Below are positions 36,135-50,632 of a stretch of DNA of 64,000 nucleotides, one piece after another (positions within the stretch are counted from its first letter, which is position 1; each line of letters opens with the position of its first letter). Made by a program: the position numbers and the translations under genes. The stretch lies in contig CM055612.1 of assembly GCA_029379385.1 (NCBI GenBank), forward strand, positions 11,718,001 to 11,782,000, given 5' to 3'. This DNA is from Quillaja saponaria (taxonomy: Eukaryota > Streptophyta > Magnoliopsida > Fabales > Quillajaceae). The notes below the pieces were generated by a model, which did not search any database, had not been told where the DNA came from, and saw nothing but the letters and a program-made list of their open reading frames with translations.

Positions 36135-39100
36135 TGTCATGACCCAAACTAGGACCATGACTGGCGAATGGATTAAGGTGAACATAAGCCCACCATAAGC
36201 TAAACAAGCCTACAAAAGTTCTCGAAAATGAAACAAAACTGTAATAGTCTATCTAAAAATCAAGAGCTCAAAAGTTTGTAAACCTAATAGAATAATAACA
36301 TAATCCACAATGGTCATCCATGACTGAAAGAATAAATCTAAACAAAACAAATCCCTTAATAAGGTTGCAGTGGAGTCTAAATACAAATATACAGATACAA
36401 AAAGGCCCAAACCGAAACAAAAGCTGGGTATACCAAAAAAACTTCACATAGACACCTTCTCCTAAATCGAAACTCATAATACATGATCAGCTATCTGAAA
36501 CAAAAACATAAGCTAACGAGGGTGAGTCACAAAGAGTCTGTTAGTAGAAAGTGCGTACTATAATAGGCAGGAAACAAGCCAAAGCACGAATGATTTATAA
36601 ATAATTAGTTTACATAAGTTACAATGACACATTTGAAAATGTAAGCAATAAATTGTTCTAAATAACCATTTGGTGAAATAGTTATAACAGTAATCTTAAA
36701 ACTATGTAAACAAATCATTTATCACAACCATTTTACGAAAAGCACCTGAAGGCTTTGTACATGGTTAAAACTATCAAACTGAATATAAGAAAAGTGATTA
36801 AATAATTTCAATAACCATTTGGTATGAGAACTATAATTGAAATCTCAAAGAAATGTGGGAAAACCATTTGATTAATCATTTTATGAAAATTGTAATTAGG
36901 TATTATACAATGTTAGAACTATCAAACTGAAATACCCATAGGGTACAACGAGTCAGCGCCTAACCACTGCTAACTCGGATTTCAAATCTGTCAATTCATA
37001 CAAACCATCAAACCCTTACATAATAACGAATCAATGCTAAACCCCTATTAGCTAGGGTATCAAACTCATTACTACGCATGTTCCACACACGGGATTAGGG
37101 TATCCCTCCCTAACTAGGTACCATATCCTAAATACTATGTGCACATAGACTAACTATACCTTGTTATCTAAGGTGTTTTGACAAGTATAATTCCATAAAA
37201 AAAAATCCAAAAGGAAAACATATTTTTTGAATAACAAAAAAATGCCAAGATGAAAACTAAGAAAATCAATGGAAGTGTCTCTACCATCATTATCCAAATA
37301 ACAAACATTCTGATCTTTACTTTTCAAATTAAATAAGATCATCAAATCCAAAGTCAAATACAGTTGTACACCAATAGTCAACACAATATAAATCAACTTT
37401 CATTCTAAGTGGTAATATTGATTTCAAATCTATTTAAAACATATGTCCAATGAAACTTAAAAAATAAGAAAGGATGGAATATTAAAGTGCTTGTCCTCGA
37501 TGACTATGTTCAAGAATATAAAGTGACAAATAACAATATACATATACACATAAGTGATTCAAAATGGATCTTTAAAATGTCTAATGGCTCAAATAAGCTT
37601 TAAAAATCATTTACTTAAAAACTAGTTTGAAAAGCTTCAAAAATCAAAAGTCAAGTTTAAGTAAAACACTTTTCTACAAGTATTTCCAAATTGAAAAGTA
37701 GTGATGCATGTGGTGAGTACAATGAAAACACTACATTAGGAACTATCCACTCACATTACAAGAGAAACTTCCAAGAATGCCAGAAAATTAAGCCTGAATT
37801 CAAAGTTAACTCCAATAACACATTCTAACCCACAAGCATACATCCAAATCCAACGAATTCCAAAAGTGGCTAAAATATGCTAAATTAACCTTAGTGAGCT
37901 TAAAACAAAAAGTATATAGATATACCATAGCTAAAACATAAGTTAAATATCAAGATTCTTAAAGTTTCGCAAACTAACAAAAATAGACAATTCTAAGAAT
38001 TTTCCAAATCCGAAAATTTCAAAGTATATTTTAGAATTACCTATTTACCCAAACTAACCTAACAATTACATTTCCCACACTTATAACAATTTTCAATTCA
38101 AAAATCCCAAAACATGAATTTACACAATTTTCATATTTAGTTCCTTTCCAACACCAAAATGACATTCTTGTATTTGAATTTCAGAACCAAACACCAACAC
38201 AAATAACCAAGACTTAATTCATAAAAATTCCAATAAGTAAGATTAGGGTAGGAATTCTAATTTGGGTAAAACAATAGGAATTCTAATAACCCAATTTAAT
38301 TCAAGAGAACAAAATTTTATTTGCACTTTCAAGCTCACAAGTAAAGGAATTAGCCTATAACAATGTAAGGAAATTCAAGAGTACAAGAAGGACCCATAGG
38401 CTACTAATTTACCTTGATGATTTGGGATAGTTTGGGTGCCAAATAGGAGTAGGAATGGTCACCCCATGTGGTTGGAAAACAAAGCAAAAATGGACTGAAA
38501 TCAAACTTAAAAACGATCTGAAATAGGTGGCTTTGTAAGGCTATTTTGGGTGGCTTTGTAGGGCTATTTTGGGTGGCTTTTAGGAGTTGTTTTAGGTTAC
38601 TACTTGGAGCTAGAAATAGGCCTAAAATAAAGAAGAAAGGGGGATGAAATATCCATTAAAATCAGTACAAAAACGAACTTAAATCTTAGCCGAATTTGGC
38701 TACTTTGGTTATCTTGGGGCTAAATTAGAAGGAGGTTAAGAGGGTTTTAGAAGGGGAAAGGAGGGTGGTTTTCAGCTGGAATTAGGGAGGGTTAAAGCTT
38801 CTATGGAATGGAAGAAGAAGAGGAAATGGAAGAGGAGGTGCTATATGGGTGGAAAGGAAGAAAAGGAAAAACGGGAAAAGGGAAAAGAAAAAAAAAAGGA
38901 AAAAGGAAAAAGAAGAAAAATATATGTGGATAGGGGACACTTGTCTCCCATTGTGTAGCCCATAATAATTTTGCAAGTTAAAGTACAAAAACAAGTTTTC
39001 AAGTTTTACCTGGTTTTATATAAACTCTTAAAATTGTAAATGTTTAACTTTAAAAATCTTGTACAATTTAAATCATGTAAAAAATTATTTTTTACAACGA

Positions 39101-39252
39101 AAGCATGTGTAATTTATGAAAATAATTTTATCGACTCTACAATATCCAAAATGGTTTTCGGAGCTTACTAAGTTATTATAGCGTGTTCAAAATATTTTCA
39201 CGAAACCTCTAATCCACTAATTAGGCACAGTCGAAAATTACGGGTCATCACA
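36135..39252 (-). mobile_element. Solo LTR, 3.1 kb, inserted in the Athila-type element
   Basis: It reads TGTCATGACCC at its left end and GGGTCATCACA at its right, with the target duplication TAAGA at 36130-36134 and 39253-39257. On the minus strand it opens TGTGATGACCCGTAATTTTC, the usual start of long Tekay/Del-type gypsy LTRs. No retrotransposon coding sequence or internal LTR pair is seen inside, so this is a single LTR left by recombination. A 27-bp repeat (TGGCTTTGTAAGGCTATTTT and on) recurs 2.5 times at about 38528-38582. A long purine run lies at about 38800-38925. Confidence 0.85.
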
Positions 39253-40830
39253 TAAGAAGTCCTTCATAAACTTGACATAATTGGGCATTTGTTCTAAAGC
39301 TTAAACAAAGAAGATGTTGATGTGAAGCTTTTTGAACACCTCTAAGAATTTCTGAAATTGCTTTGTCAAGGTTTTTCTTTTGAAACCTATAAGGAAAGGG
39401 TAGTGGGGGAGTGTGCTTGGTTGCCTTAACTAGAACTTTCTCTTCTTTCTTTTCAACTAAAATTTTTGCTTCAATTGGCTTGTTTAGAGCCTCAGTTTTC
39501 TTTTTAGGCTCTTCTATTTCTTTATAACTTCTAAGCATAATTACCTTACACTACTATTTGTTATCCTTCCTTGGATTTGGTTCGATGTCACTAGGTAGAA
39601 CACCTTGAGGCCGGTTTGTTAAAACTTTAGCCAGCTCATCTATTTATGTCTCAAGTGTTATAAGAGAAGTCACTTGGCTTTGAATGACTAAATTAGTTCT
39701 AAATGTGTATTGCATGAACGTGTCCTCCAAGGATGGTTTCTTTTCAGGGGTAGCCGCTCTTACTTATAATTAGAGACCAGAGAGATAGTTAGGCTTCACA
39801 GCATTGGAAGGCCCTTGATTATTTCATGCAAAATTAGGATGATTTCTCCATTCTGGATTATAGCTATTGGAAAAAGGATTATTTTGCCTTTTGTAGTTAC
39901 CCACATATTACACTAATTCACTATTAGAGCACTAGTAGCTAATATGACCATCCCCACATATCTCATAAGTCAAGATTGGGCTCTTGATTGCTTAAACCCC
40001 GAGATTATCAAGTTTTTTAGATATGCTCTCCACTTGTGCCGTCAAGGCAATAATGGCATCTAACTCATGTACACAAGCTACTCTTTGGGTTGGACCATTG
40101 ACAATTATTGGAGGTCATCTACTCCAATAGCTCATATGCTTCATCAATGGACGATTCCATTAATGCACCACTAGTTATAGCATCAATGGTAGTTCTTGTT
40201 TGGCTCACCAAACCATTATAGAATGTTTGGACTTGCAATCACTTTGGAATACCATGGTGAGGGCACTTTCGAAGAAAATCCTTGTACCTTTTCCGAGCTT
40301 CATAGAGAGATTTTGGTCCAGTTGCACAAATGATATGATCTTATTCAACAACTTGACTATGTTAGCAGTTTCACTAAGAACTTCTGAGCCAAATCCGCCC
40401 ATGTAGTAATTGAGTTTAATAGCAGTGAGTACAACTAGCATTTTGCTATGTCTCGAAGTGAGAAAGGAAAAGCCTTAAATGAATGACATCGTCAGAAACA
40501 CCATTATATTTGAATGTGTCACAAAGCTTCAAGAAGATCATATGGGTGTTTAATCATCATTTGGTAGCCCACCAAACTGAGCAAATTGTTGAAACATTTG
40601 AATGGTGTCGGGCTTAATTTCAAAGTTTTTGGTTTGAATTGATGGTAATTGTATTCTTAAATGAAGGCCTAGCTTGCACAAGAGGTACATCATAGTCCCG
40701 CAAGGACTTAGGTTCTTGGTTATCAGCCATTACTTTGAGTTGATTTGAAACTTGAGAGTGTTCTTTTCGAAGTCTTCAAAAATTTCTTTCAATCTCCTGA
40801 TCAAAAGGCACAAGTTCCAAGTTTCAAGGT
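39253..40830 (-). pseudogene. Athila-type gag remnant
   Basis: On the minus strand at about 40420-40130, through stops, the reading includes SLYEARKRYKDFLRKCPHHG, FYNGL and SSIDEAYELLE, the gag core of Athila-type elements. The gag/protease link lies at 39538-39300 (PPLPFPYRFQKKNLDKAI). The next residues of the same region continue on the far side of the solo LTR at 36134. A decayed gag of about 1.5 kb is normal for the group. Confidence 0.75.
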
Positions 40831-40935
40831 CTTCACATACAATGTCCAAGATAACATGAAAATACAAAAAAAAATAATGTTTAAATTATGACTAAGAATG
40901 CTTAGTGTTAATATTAACAATAAAAGTAGAATAAT

Positions 40936-40953
40936 TCCTCGACAACAGTGCCA
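40936..40953 (-). other. Primer-binding site of the Athila-type element
   Basis: The minus strand reads TGGCACTGTTGTCGAGGA, close to the Asp-tRNA-type site TGGCGCCGTTGCCGGGGA used by Athila and Tat elements. It lies six bases from the LTR end. Confidence 0.75.
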
Positions 40954-40959
40954 AAAACT

Positions 40960-41747
40960 TGTTGATTTTCCTATGCAAGTGCATATATCGTCTAACAAGT
41001 AATATAGTAATAAATATGATGCCGATCCTACGACGAATTATTGCTACAGTGATTTTAAATAATAAATTAAAGAAACCTAATCTTATCCAAACAACTAATT
41101 TTGTGTTTGATATCAATAGTTTTAAATTAAACATCTAGTTAATTATTAAAATTAAATTATCTAAACTTAAGTTTACAATATCCCTCAACACTTCACTTAT
41201 ACTCCCCTCACTCTTCCTTAAATTATGCAACAGTTCAAGTTATTAACCTATAGCTCTAAATTAATTATAAATATCTTCCAATATCTTATAACATTATCCC
41301 TCTCAACTAATCCTTTATATTCCTATGACAATTAGGTTAAGAAAGAGTAATTAAGCTTAAACTCTAACTTGGTTACATATGGCAAGAGAGTATATTCCTA
41401 TCTCTCAACTAAATCAAATTACTCACATGTATGAATAATTCAATCATATGCTAGTTCATCTATGGCTAACCCTAAATTCCTTTTTCTAAGTTAGTTTAGG
41501 ATTCTTAACAATCTAATTGGTGATCAATTAACTAGAAGCAATAAGAATAAGATGAACATAAGTAACCTAAAACCATTAACATAGAATAATTAAGAGCAAA
41601 AGAGTATATAGGTAACATGTTCAGGTTCAATTGTAACACTAGAAAAGAAATTACTCTTTACTAACTAAAGAAAACAAAAATGTAATTGTCTTTACAAGTA
41701 AAATCAGAAAATTAGAAGGAAAGAAAAGAGAATGAGAAGTTGTCACG
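40960..41747 (-). repeat. 5' LTR of the Athila-type element, truncated
   Basis: 788 bp alignable to 28697-29460. Similarity ends at 41747 at the border of the hairpin element; beyond the hairpin (from 41995) no LTR sequence resumes. Confidence 0.75.
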
Positions 41748-41994
41748 GCTTTGGGTACTCAATTATTTGAATTGTAATTGTTTTTATTAGGAGAGTAGAA
41801 GGGGCAATCATGAATCCAATGACCTATGCAACCACTTTTATAGCATTTACTCACTTGCATTATCTCCAAGGCTATTGCAGATAATGCAATTAAGAAAATG
41901 CTTCAAATGTAGTTACATCGGTCATTGGATTCATGATGCCCATCTAACTCTCCTAATAAAAAAATTCAAATTCAAATAACTGAGTACCCAAAGC
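41748..41994. mobile_element. 247-bp near-perfect hairpin (foldback MITE or small-RNA precursor)
   Basis: The sequence is an inverted repeat over nearly its whole length: arms of about 115-118 bp (41748-41865 and 41879-41994) around a loop of about 13 bases (CCAAGGCTATTGC). The outer ends are GCTTTGGGTACTCA and its complement. Mismatches are scattered and there are a few small bulges. I see no clear target duplication, and the insertion coincides with the loss of the rest of the Athila LTR. If transcribed it would fold into one long hairpin, as MITE-derived small-RNA loci do. Confidence 0.75.
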
Positions 41995-42237
41995 TAGGAA
42001 AATGTAACACAAGAATATGCAATACAATTGAAAACGTTCGAAATAAGCCTTCATGTGATTGCATTGAAATATATATGTAATAAGCATTTCTGTCAACATA
42101 TAATAATTGGATCATGATATAATTGAAGGTAATAATTATTAATAAGGGAATAACAAAAATTAATTACCTATATAAATTGCCAAAATAATTTCTTTAAAGC
42201 TCAGTTACCTATAAGTTAATGTGTGCATGGCTATTGT

Positions 42238-44991
42238 TGTTATAACCTGATATTTCTAGTGTACACTTTGAAATGTTTAGGTACACTTTAAAACGTTTGT
42301 ATGTAACTCGTCATGATTATTTAAAAAAAAAAAAAGTAAATGAAGATTTTTATATATATGAGTATATAAATATATATATATATACTAGAATCACAAGTTT
42401 ACATAGTTGACTTGAACTTATTTTTTCAATTTTGTCCTTTTTCCTTTTGATCTTTATTTTTCCTTCCATTCTTGTTGTTTGCTCCTCTGCTTTTCAACCT
42501 TTGCACTGCCATATTTCTTTCTAGAGAATTCAACTCCCCTTTCTTGTGCCAATCGAGAGATTAGATGTACAAGCTAGCATGCTTCACTCTGCAATAGCCA
42601 ATTGAGAGATTAGTTGTACAAGATTAGTTAGGTAATTGTTTAGTAGTTTGTTAGTAGTTAGTTGGTTATAATTTAGTTTAATTTCTTTATACCTTAATGG
42701 TTGATGAGTTAGCATTAAGAACTAAGAAAAGATTAGAAGTAAAAATTTGAAAAAAAGAAAAAGAAAAACACACTATAGGATAACCACATAAATATTGGAA
42801 GAGGATTCTTTAAATTCAAGGGCAGAAATGTTGGAAATGTAAGGTTCAAGCTTTTGGTAAATAATTAAATTGAGATTGATTTGGAAATGGAGTAGTGTGG
42901 AATTAGTGAGTTGGAAATGATAAGGGTTATGGTTAAAAGGTGAATTGGTTATTGGTTATTGGTTAAGGGTGATTACAAGCTTGGTAACCATGTTAATGGT
43001 GGATTTGGTATTGGTTGTTGACAAACTTCCATAATCCAAGTTGTTGGTGGCTTCTAAATAATCCTAACTAATAGTAAATAATAGTTGGTTAATATGATGA
43101 ATTGAGATTTTGATGAAAGTGAGTAATAGGCATGAACAAGGAAGGGTTAGTTATCAGTAAAATGTTAGAAGATTAGAGTTAAGGGGTTCATGAAGGGGTG
43201 CAGGGCCAGATTTCAAAGGTTAGAGAAATCTTATGTTTCAGGTGCTTTTGGGGTTGAATTAAATTAAGAGTTAAAAAGATAAAATGTAGCTTAGGGTCTT
43301 GGGATGTTGTCTGCAAAATTTCGTAACCGGGTTCCAAGTATATTTGTTGGTAGAGTTGTTGGACCACAACTAGGTAGTGTAGGATTTTATGCCAGCTTCA
43401 GTCAGTTCGAAGGACTTTATCAGGGGTTGTGATTTGAATTAGCATAATACCTCTAACTAAAAGTTGTTCCTAACATACTAAAGAGTAAATCTAGAGAAGT
43501 TCATGTCTTATTTCCTTGTTATGTGTATTTTAGAGGTATTAGAAATCACGACTGTAATTTTTGAGTTTTGACTGTACCTGTTTTGAAGTAGTTGAGATTA
43601 GAGGGTCTTAAAATATGAATTAGGAGTAAAGCTATGAAGATTAAATGTTTCTAACATCTTGAAATACTAGACTGGAAATTTTTGCAATTTAATTCCCAAG
43701 TATGAGAATTTTATAAACATCGGACGCAGAGATTGGTAACCAGGAATTTTATAAGAGGCATGTTTTGTTCATGAGAGGAATTAAGTAAGTTCAAGACTGA
43801 TTTTAAAAGAAGTTTTTAAATAAGAAAGATAGCTAACTTCCTAAAGATAATATTTAAACTTGATTTTGTTAAATTTGGCTAAATATATAAGTGAAAATCA
43901 ACATATTACTTAGATAGTGAAAAAAACATGCCTAAAAGAAGAAAACTTTCAATAAATAATTGAACCTTAGTAACTTTAGATTTTTGTAATTAAAATGCTA
44001 TAAGTTATTAAACTTATAAGCTAACTAATACATGAAATATCTAATTACAGCTTCGAAAAGTGTTATTGAATCAATGACATGCGTAAACTCAGGAGTAAGT
44101 AACGAAGGAGATCAATGTACTGGTGAGTGGTTAACTGTTACCTTTGGGGACTAAATTATTAAGTGTAATTATATGTGTATTTGCATAGATGTGATATATG
44201 AAAAATAAGCAAGTGCAATATTTTAGTGATTTATTTGAATTATGTTTGTTTGATATTAGTTGTGTTTGATAAGGGCCAACAAAGTGAGATTTTTCTGAGA
44301 AATAATTTTCATCTCCGAAATTGAAATCCATATGCACCTTGGATATTTTGATTTGAAATTCTAAGATATTCTGATTATGATAAATTTTTTAAAAGTTTGA
44401 GTACTCAGCCCTAGTTGGATGGATTATGTACGGAGATTAATCTATTGTGCAGGCACAGTAAATGCCCAGTGGGGGTGATAATGTTGTGCGGGGCTTTTTT
44501 TTTTTTTTAGTAACAGCATCTCACTAGGCAACAATTATTAATATTGGACTTGTTGTGTGTTTAACGACAAGACAACTCTTCAGAATCTCAATCTTGAAGT
44601 TAAAGGGTGAAAGTTTGTAATCACATTAGAGTAGTGGGGTGTCTAGTCTTATTTAACGTAATAGTCTAGTTATTTGTTATTGTGATGAGAAACGGAGCAG
44701 AGCCCCTTGTTGTCTTTGTTATGGTGGTTATTATTGTATAAAAACAAGAATGTATGTCTATCTCATAGAGGGGTATGATCCACTTTATGGGAAACCTCAG
44801 CCGCAAATTTTTAATAAATTATTATAAGTTCCAGCAAACTAATTTACTTTAGTTAACTCATGTTTTATAAAATTTACTTTTACTCTTTAGTTTAGTCAAG
44901 AGTGTGTTCGTTTCTGGTTTTTGAAATCAGGGTTACAGAGGTTTGGTTATCCATTCCTCCAGCCAGTCATACCTCCGTGAAAAGTGTGACA
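42238..44991 (+). mobile_element. Solo LTR, 2.75 kb, gypsy type
   Basis: Starts TGTTATAACCTGATAT and ends AAAGTGTGACA, with the target duplication ATTGT at 42233-42237 and 44992-44996. It contains no gag-pol sequence and no internal LTR pair. The start matches, for its first 16 bases, the start of the element at 63487, and later parts (for example the GTTGACTTGAACTT-like phrase at about 42400 and GTTGACCGTGACTT at about 63950) correspond too. Microsatellite TA runs lie at 42352-42384. Confidence 0.8.
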
Positions 44992-44996
44992 ATTGT

Positions 44997-47900
44997 TTAG
45001 AAGGTATTTTTTTTTTTTTTTAAATTAAGTTTAAAAGTTTAAAAACTATCAAAGACAACATTGTAAGATACAATGATAGCTATTTCAGTATCGTTGATAA
45101 GAACATAAAATATGAATTACCTGTCACTGATAAGATTATTCATGTCATTGAGAAAAAGCAGATTTTGCTCCAAAATGAAGGAAACTATCGGCGTTGACAT
45201 CTATCTTATTAGCAACACGGTTTACTATCATTGGTGGTGTTTAAGCTTTTAATTGTTATCTTATGAACGAGTGGCTAACAAGTTTCCCGTAATTTTTTAA
45301 ACTCCAACTTTCCCTCTTCTTTCTCGCTTGCAATTTTCCCTATTCTCTTTCTAAACCCAGAATCAGCAATTGTTAGTGCCCAGGTTGGCATTCGTCCTTT
45401 GTTTGTCATTCCATGTCAAATTCGGTCAAATTATATTCGGGTTCAATATCGAATTCACCAATCAGGTATGTCTCTGCCTCTGTCCTTGCTTCTATCTAAT
45501 TCACGAAATTTTGTGGTTTGAAAAAGGGTTTAGATGGTGTATATCAATCAGACTTGGTTTGTATGTTTCATGCCACTATTTCTTCTAATTTATAATGTCA
45601 TTTTCTACTCGAGGCTTTCTTTGCTTATAAGCTTTTCTCTCATTCCTTGTGGTTTTGGTCTATGTCCCTCCTAGACTCCTAGTGTAGTGTATTACTGTTT
45701 TTATCTAATAAACAAGTAACGGTCTGCCAAGCTCCCATTATAATAAGTGGCTTTCTTAAGAAAAAAAAACAAAAAATTCTGTATTTTCAATATCACATTA
45801 CATTGTATTGAGTGTGGGTATATATCCATAATATAGGAGACCAAATATCAGAGATCTTACCCAAATGGAAAGTATTGAACATAATCAGGGATATTGCACA
45901 AAATAATACTTGATCTTAGCAGTAACAATCAGAGTAATAATGATGAGAAGTTATAAATCTTGATTTGGTTAACAAAGCCTTTGATGAATGTATTATAAGA
46001 AAGCTACAGATTGAACATATTAAAAGGACGAGCGTGAGAAAAGACCAATGTCACTGACACTTTTTATAACTTTTGTCTTGTAAATAGAAGGAACTGACAA
46101 GTTGATAATAAAACAAATACTGAAAGAGTCAATACATAAATTTCTAAAACAAAGATAAAAATAATTAGATAAAATCCATGGGATCATAGAGTAAATTTAT
46201 CCCAGAAAAAATAAAAATAAAACATGAAGAAGAAGAAAGGGTCCACCATGAAGAAAAAAATGGATAAAACTTTATTATGAGAATTGTATGTGGGTGGGAA
46301 GGTTAGAAGTCAATTATTGAAGCTTTTCTCTGTAACTGATGTCTGAATTAAATGTATACTAGAAATTGGAATAAGTTCTCATCAATTCACATCAATTCTA
46401 AAGGAGAAAACACCAAGCCACCTTAATCTTTTTAGTGATAATAAAAGAGTAACAATTCTACCAAAGTTGAAAAAGAAAAAGCTCATTATTTTTCTCTATA
46501 CATAAGAGTGCCTTTTCCCTCTATCAATTATTGTCAAAATTTAGACAATTAATTATACTACAAACCCAGAACTTAAGCTATAATTGACAAAACCCAAGCT
46601 ACTAACTACTCAAGGTAGGGGGAAAGTTGTTTATCATTCAATGGATTAACACGTTTATTTTTCTTTTTTTGCCAAGTGCCAACAGATTACTTGTTCCTTT
46701 GAAAAGTGCACATGGACCTGTTTTAAGATTATCACTTTTAACTGTATATATATTTATGTCGAGTATACTGCAAAGTGGCATGCAAATGACTTAAATTTAG
46801 ATATATATATATATTTATGAATTACTTAGAATATCTGTATTTATGATAAATAGTTAATATGTCTAATATTAATTGTGTCACAATTATTTAAATATTTCTA
46901 TTAATTCATATATATGCTTCCTTATCTATTTTAGTTTTTAAATTATTAAGATACGTTTTCACACATAGTCTAAGAATGATGAGTTATAATATTTAGTAAT
47001 AACAAGATAATATTTTTTGATTTAGTAATGAGGTATGTTCAATCTAATTTACATGTACCTCTGTTTGGTTAAAGACAAGATACCCATGTCTGGATTAAAA
47101 AATTTATAAAATTTTTATTCCTAACTATCTCTACAAAGAAAAGTCAATGAAGGGAGAACACCTTCTTAACATGTTGACTCCTTCTATTAAGCATGACAAT
47201 AATAAACTATCTTGTGTAGAGAAAAATAAATAATATAATTGTATAACTAATATTATCTAACATATTATATAAGTTTATGTCATTTCATTTTATATGATGC
47301 CCGATGAGTCTTTACGCTCATATCTCTTCTTTATTATCTCATTTTTCATATATATATATATATATATATATAAATAAGGCATAGATGAATTTAGATTTTT
47401 TATAGGCACAATTCTATCTCAAACATGTGAGGAATGACAATCTCTATAACATAAAGGCATCTTATGCTTTAGTAGATATGACAATAAATCGAGTTAGCTC
47501 GTGAATAGCTTATAAGTTACTTATAAGAGTTCCGATCGAGTTCGGCTTATTTTTTAAATGAGTTGATCTTGAGTTTTATTTTTAGCTTACTTAGTAAAAT
47601 AGGCTGAGCTCAATCTTTTCCAATCTCCACTTGTGAAATCGTGAGCCGACTCGTTCAATTTTATTTAATATATTTTAATATTAATATATAAAAAAAATCA
47701 TAAATTTTAACTTGGTTTATTAATAAGTTACTGAAATAACTCTTTAATAAGTAAATTATCAATTAATTCAATTAATAAAAAGAAAATTTAATGTTGTCCC
47801 ACAAATTTAATATCATCTTGCTTTCACAGAGCAAGATGAGAATATAAGAATGTATTAATCTTAACTACAAAAACTTATAAAATTTCCTTATTTAATTAAC

Positions 47901-48300
47901 TACATACCTATTTATACTTCTATACATAAAAAAAATTTATTTAAAAATGTAAAATTACCAACAAAAAAAGAAAAGAAAAATAATTCTCATGAAGTTGCAT
48001 ATTATAATTTGATATTTTAACCAAACTATTAAAATTTAAAAGCACAAAATAAATAAATAATTTGAAGTATATTTTTTTTAATTGTAATTCAATCAATATA
48101 TATACAATACTATAGGATATAAAATCAAATAATACAAATAAAATCAAAAATACTGTTAATAATATTATATTTTTACATACTAAAAAAGTTTTATAAACTC
48201 TTACATAAAAAATTAATTAAAAATTATACAAAAAAGAAGAAGTCGAATATATCTAAATGGGCTGTACCAAAAAAATGAAAGAATATATCTCAACGGGAAA
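44997..48300. other. Gene-poor stretch with a possible non-coding exon
   Basis: At about 45290-45472 a pyrimidine-rich then mixed sequence ends in AATCAG followed by GTATGTCTC, a reasonable splice donor. It looks like a 5' untranslated exon, but I find no partner exon. The rest is AT-rich, with TA microsatellites at about 46801-46814 and 47348-47372, and at about 47485-47660 a fragment with GAGTTAGCTCGTGAATAG-like and GAGTTCGGCTTATTTT-like strings that resembles a worn MITE. Confidence 0.4.
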
Positions 48301-48410
48301 TAAGATTAATTCTTACCTCTCCTCCAATAATTTATGAGAAGTCACTCATCCACGGCTCCAAAGTCCACACGGGCAAAGGGGGTCCACAGACAGACTTGGT
48401 GTAGATATTT

Positions 48411-48463
48411 TGACGTGTCGGTGTTCTCCTGTTTTATGACAAGATTGCCATTGAGTGCACGTG
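48411..48463 (+). promoter_or_regulatory. ACGT-core element pair upstream of the peroxidase
   Basis: TGACGTGTC at 48411-48419 contains ACGTGTC, a full ABA-response element core, and GCACGTGT at 48457-48464 contains the palindromic G-box CACGTG. They lie about 40 bp apart and about 500 bp upstream of the peroxidase start, in an island that is less AT-rich than its surroundings. Such pairs bind bZIP factors in ABA and stress responses. The role here is inferred from motif and position only. Confidence 0.5.
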
Positions 48464-48921
48464 TAAGAAGTATCGAAAGAAAAGGCAAAAATAATACAAA
48501 TTTGGCATTTGCCTTCAAACAATTGAACCACTAGTACTTTATGTAAATGACATTGATGCTACACTCAATTTAAAGCATATTGCACCATTACTTTAGGAAG
48601 TTGGTGAATCACTCACTCTCAACATTTAATTCAATTATTGCTCTCTTTTAATTTATATTAATTTTAAACTATGTGAAAACAACTATTGGAACAAATATGT
48701 AAAAATTAGAATCAATATTCAGTTATTATCATAGTTAACTGCTTTGTGAAAAAAAGAAAAGTATTAACTTTTTTTTTAATCATTTGAAAGTCATTCGTAA
48801 CTTTGCAAGTTTAGACAGAAAATAGCTATGTTACCAACATAATATTATAAAAAATGTATGAAGCATGCGAGTAGCATATTTAATTATTTATCACCCCCAA
48901 ACATCTTGTAGATTGCAATTA

Positions 48922-48928
48922 TATATAA
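48922..48928 (+). promoter_or_regulatory. TATA box of the peroxidase gene
   Basis: TATATAA, 36 bases before the chosen start codon at 48964. With transcription beginning about 30 bases downstream, the ATG at 48946 would fall at or before the transcript start, which favours 48964. Confidence 0.6.
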
Positions 48929-48963
48929 GACGGTTTTTTCTCTAAATGTTTGGCAAAGAGAAG

Positions 48964-50632
<1,669 letters not shown>

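Larger units (their letters stand above)
28697..41747 (-). mobile_element. Athila-type Ty3/gypsy retrotransposon, decayed, with nested solo LTR
   Basis: Related LTR sequences lie at 28697-about 30000 and 40960-41747 in direct orientation. On the minus strand the order is 5' LTR, primer-binding site, gag (about 40830-39253), protease and RT (36134-34287), an envelope-like ORF remnant (about 32010-31680), then the 3' LTR. The solo LTR 36135-39252 splits the gag/protease region. The 5' LTR stops where the hairpin 41748-41994 begins, so about 0.5 kb of it is lost. Lineage is judged from the RT and gag sequence and the Asp-tRNA-type primer site. Confidence 0.85.

Noticed and set aside
48946..48963. 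Peroxidase start at the upstream ATG (48946)
   Set aside because: It lies only 18 bases past the TATA box, so it is probably not in the transcript; the next ATG gives a normal signal peptide.
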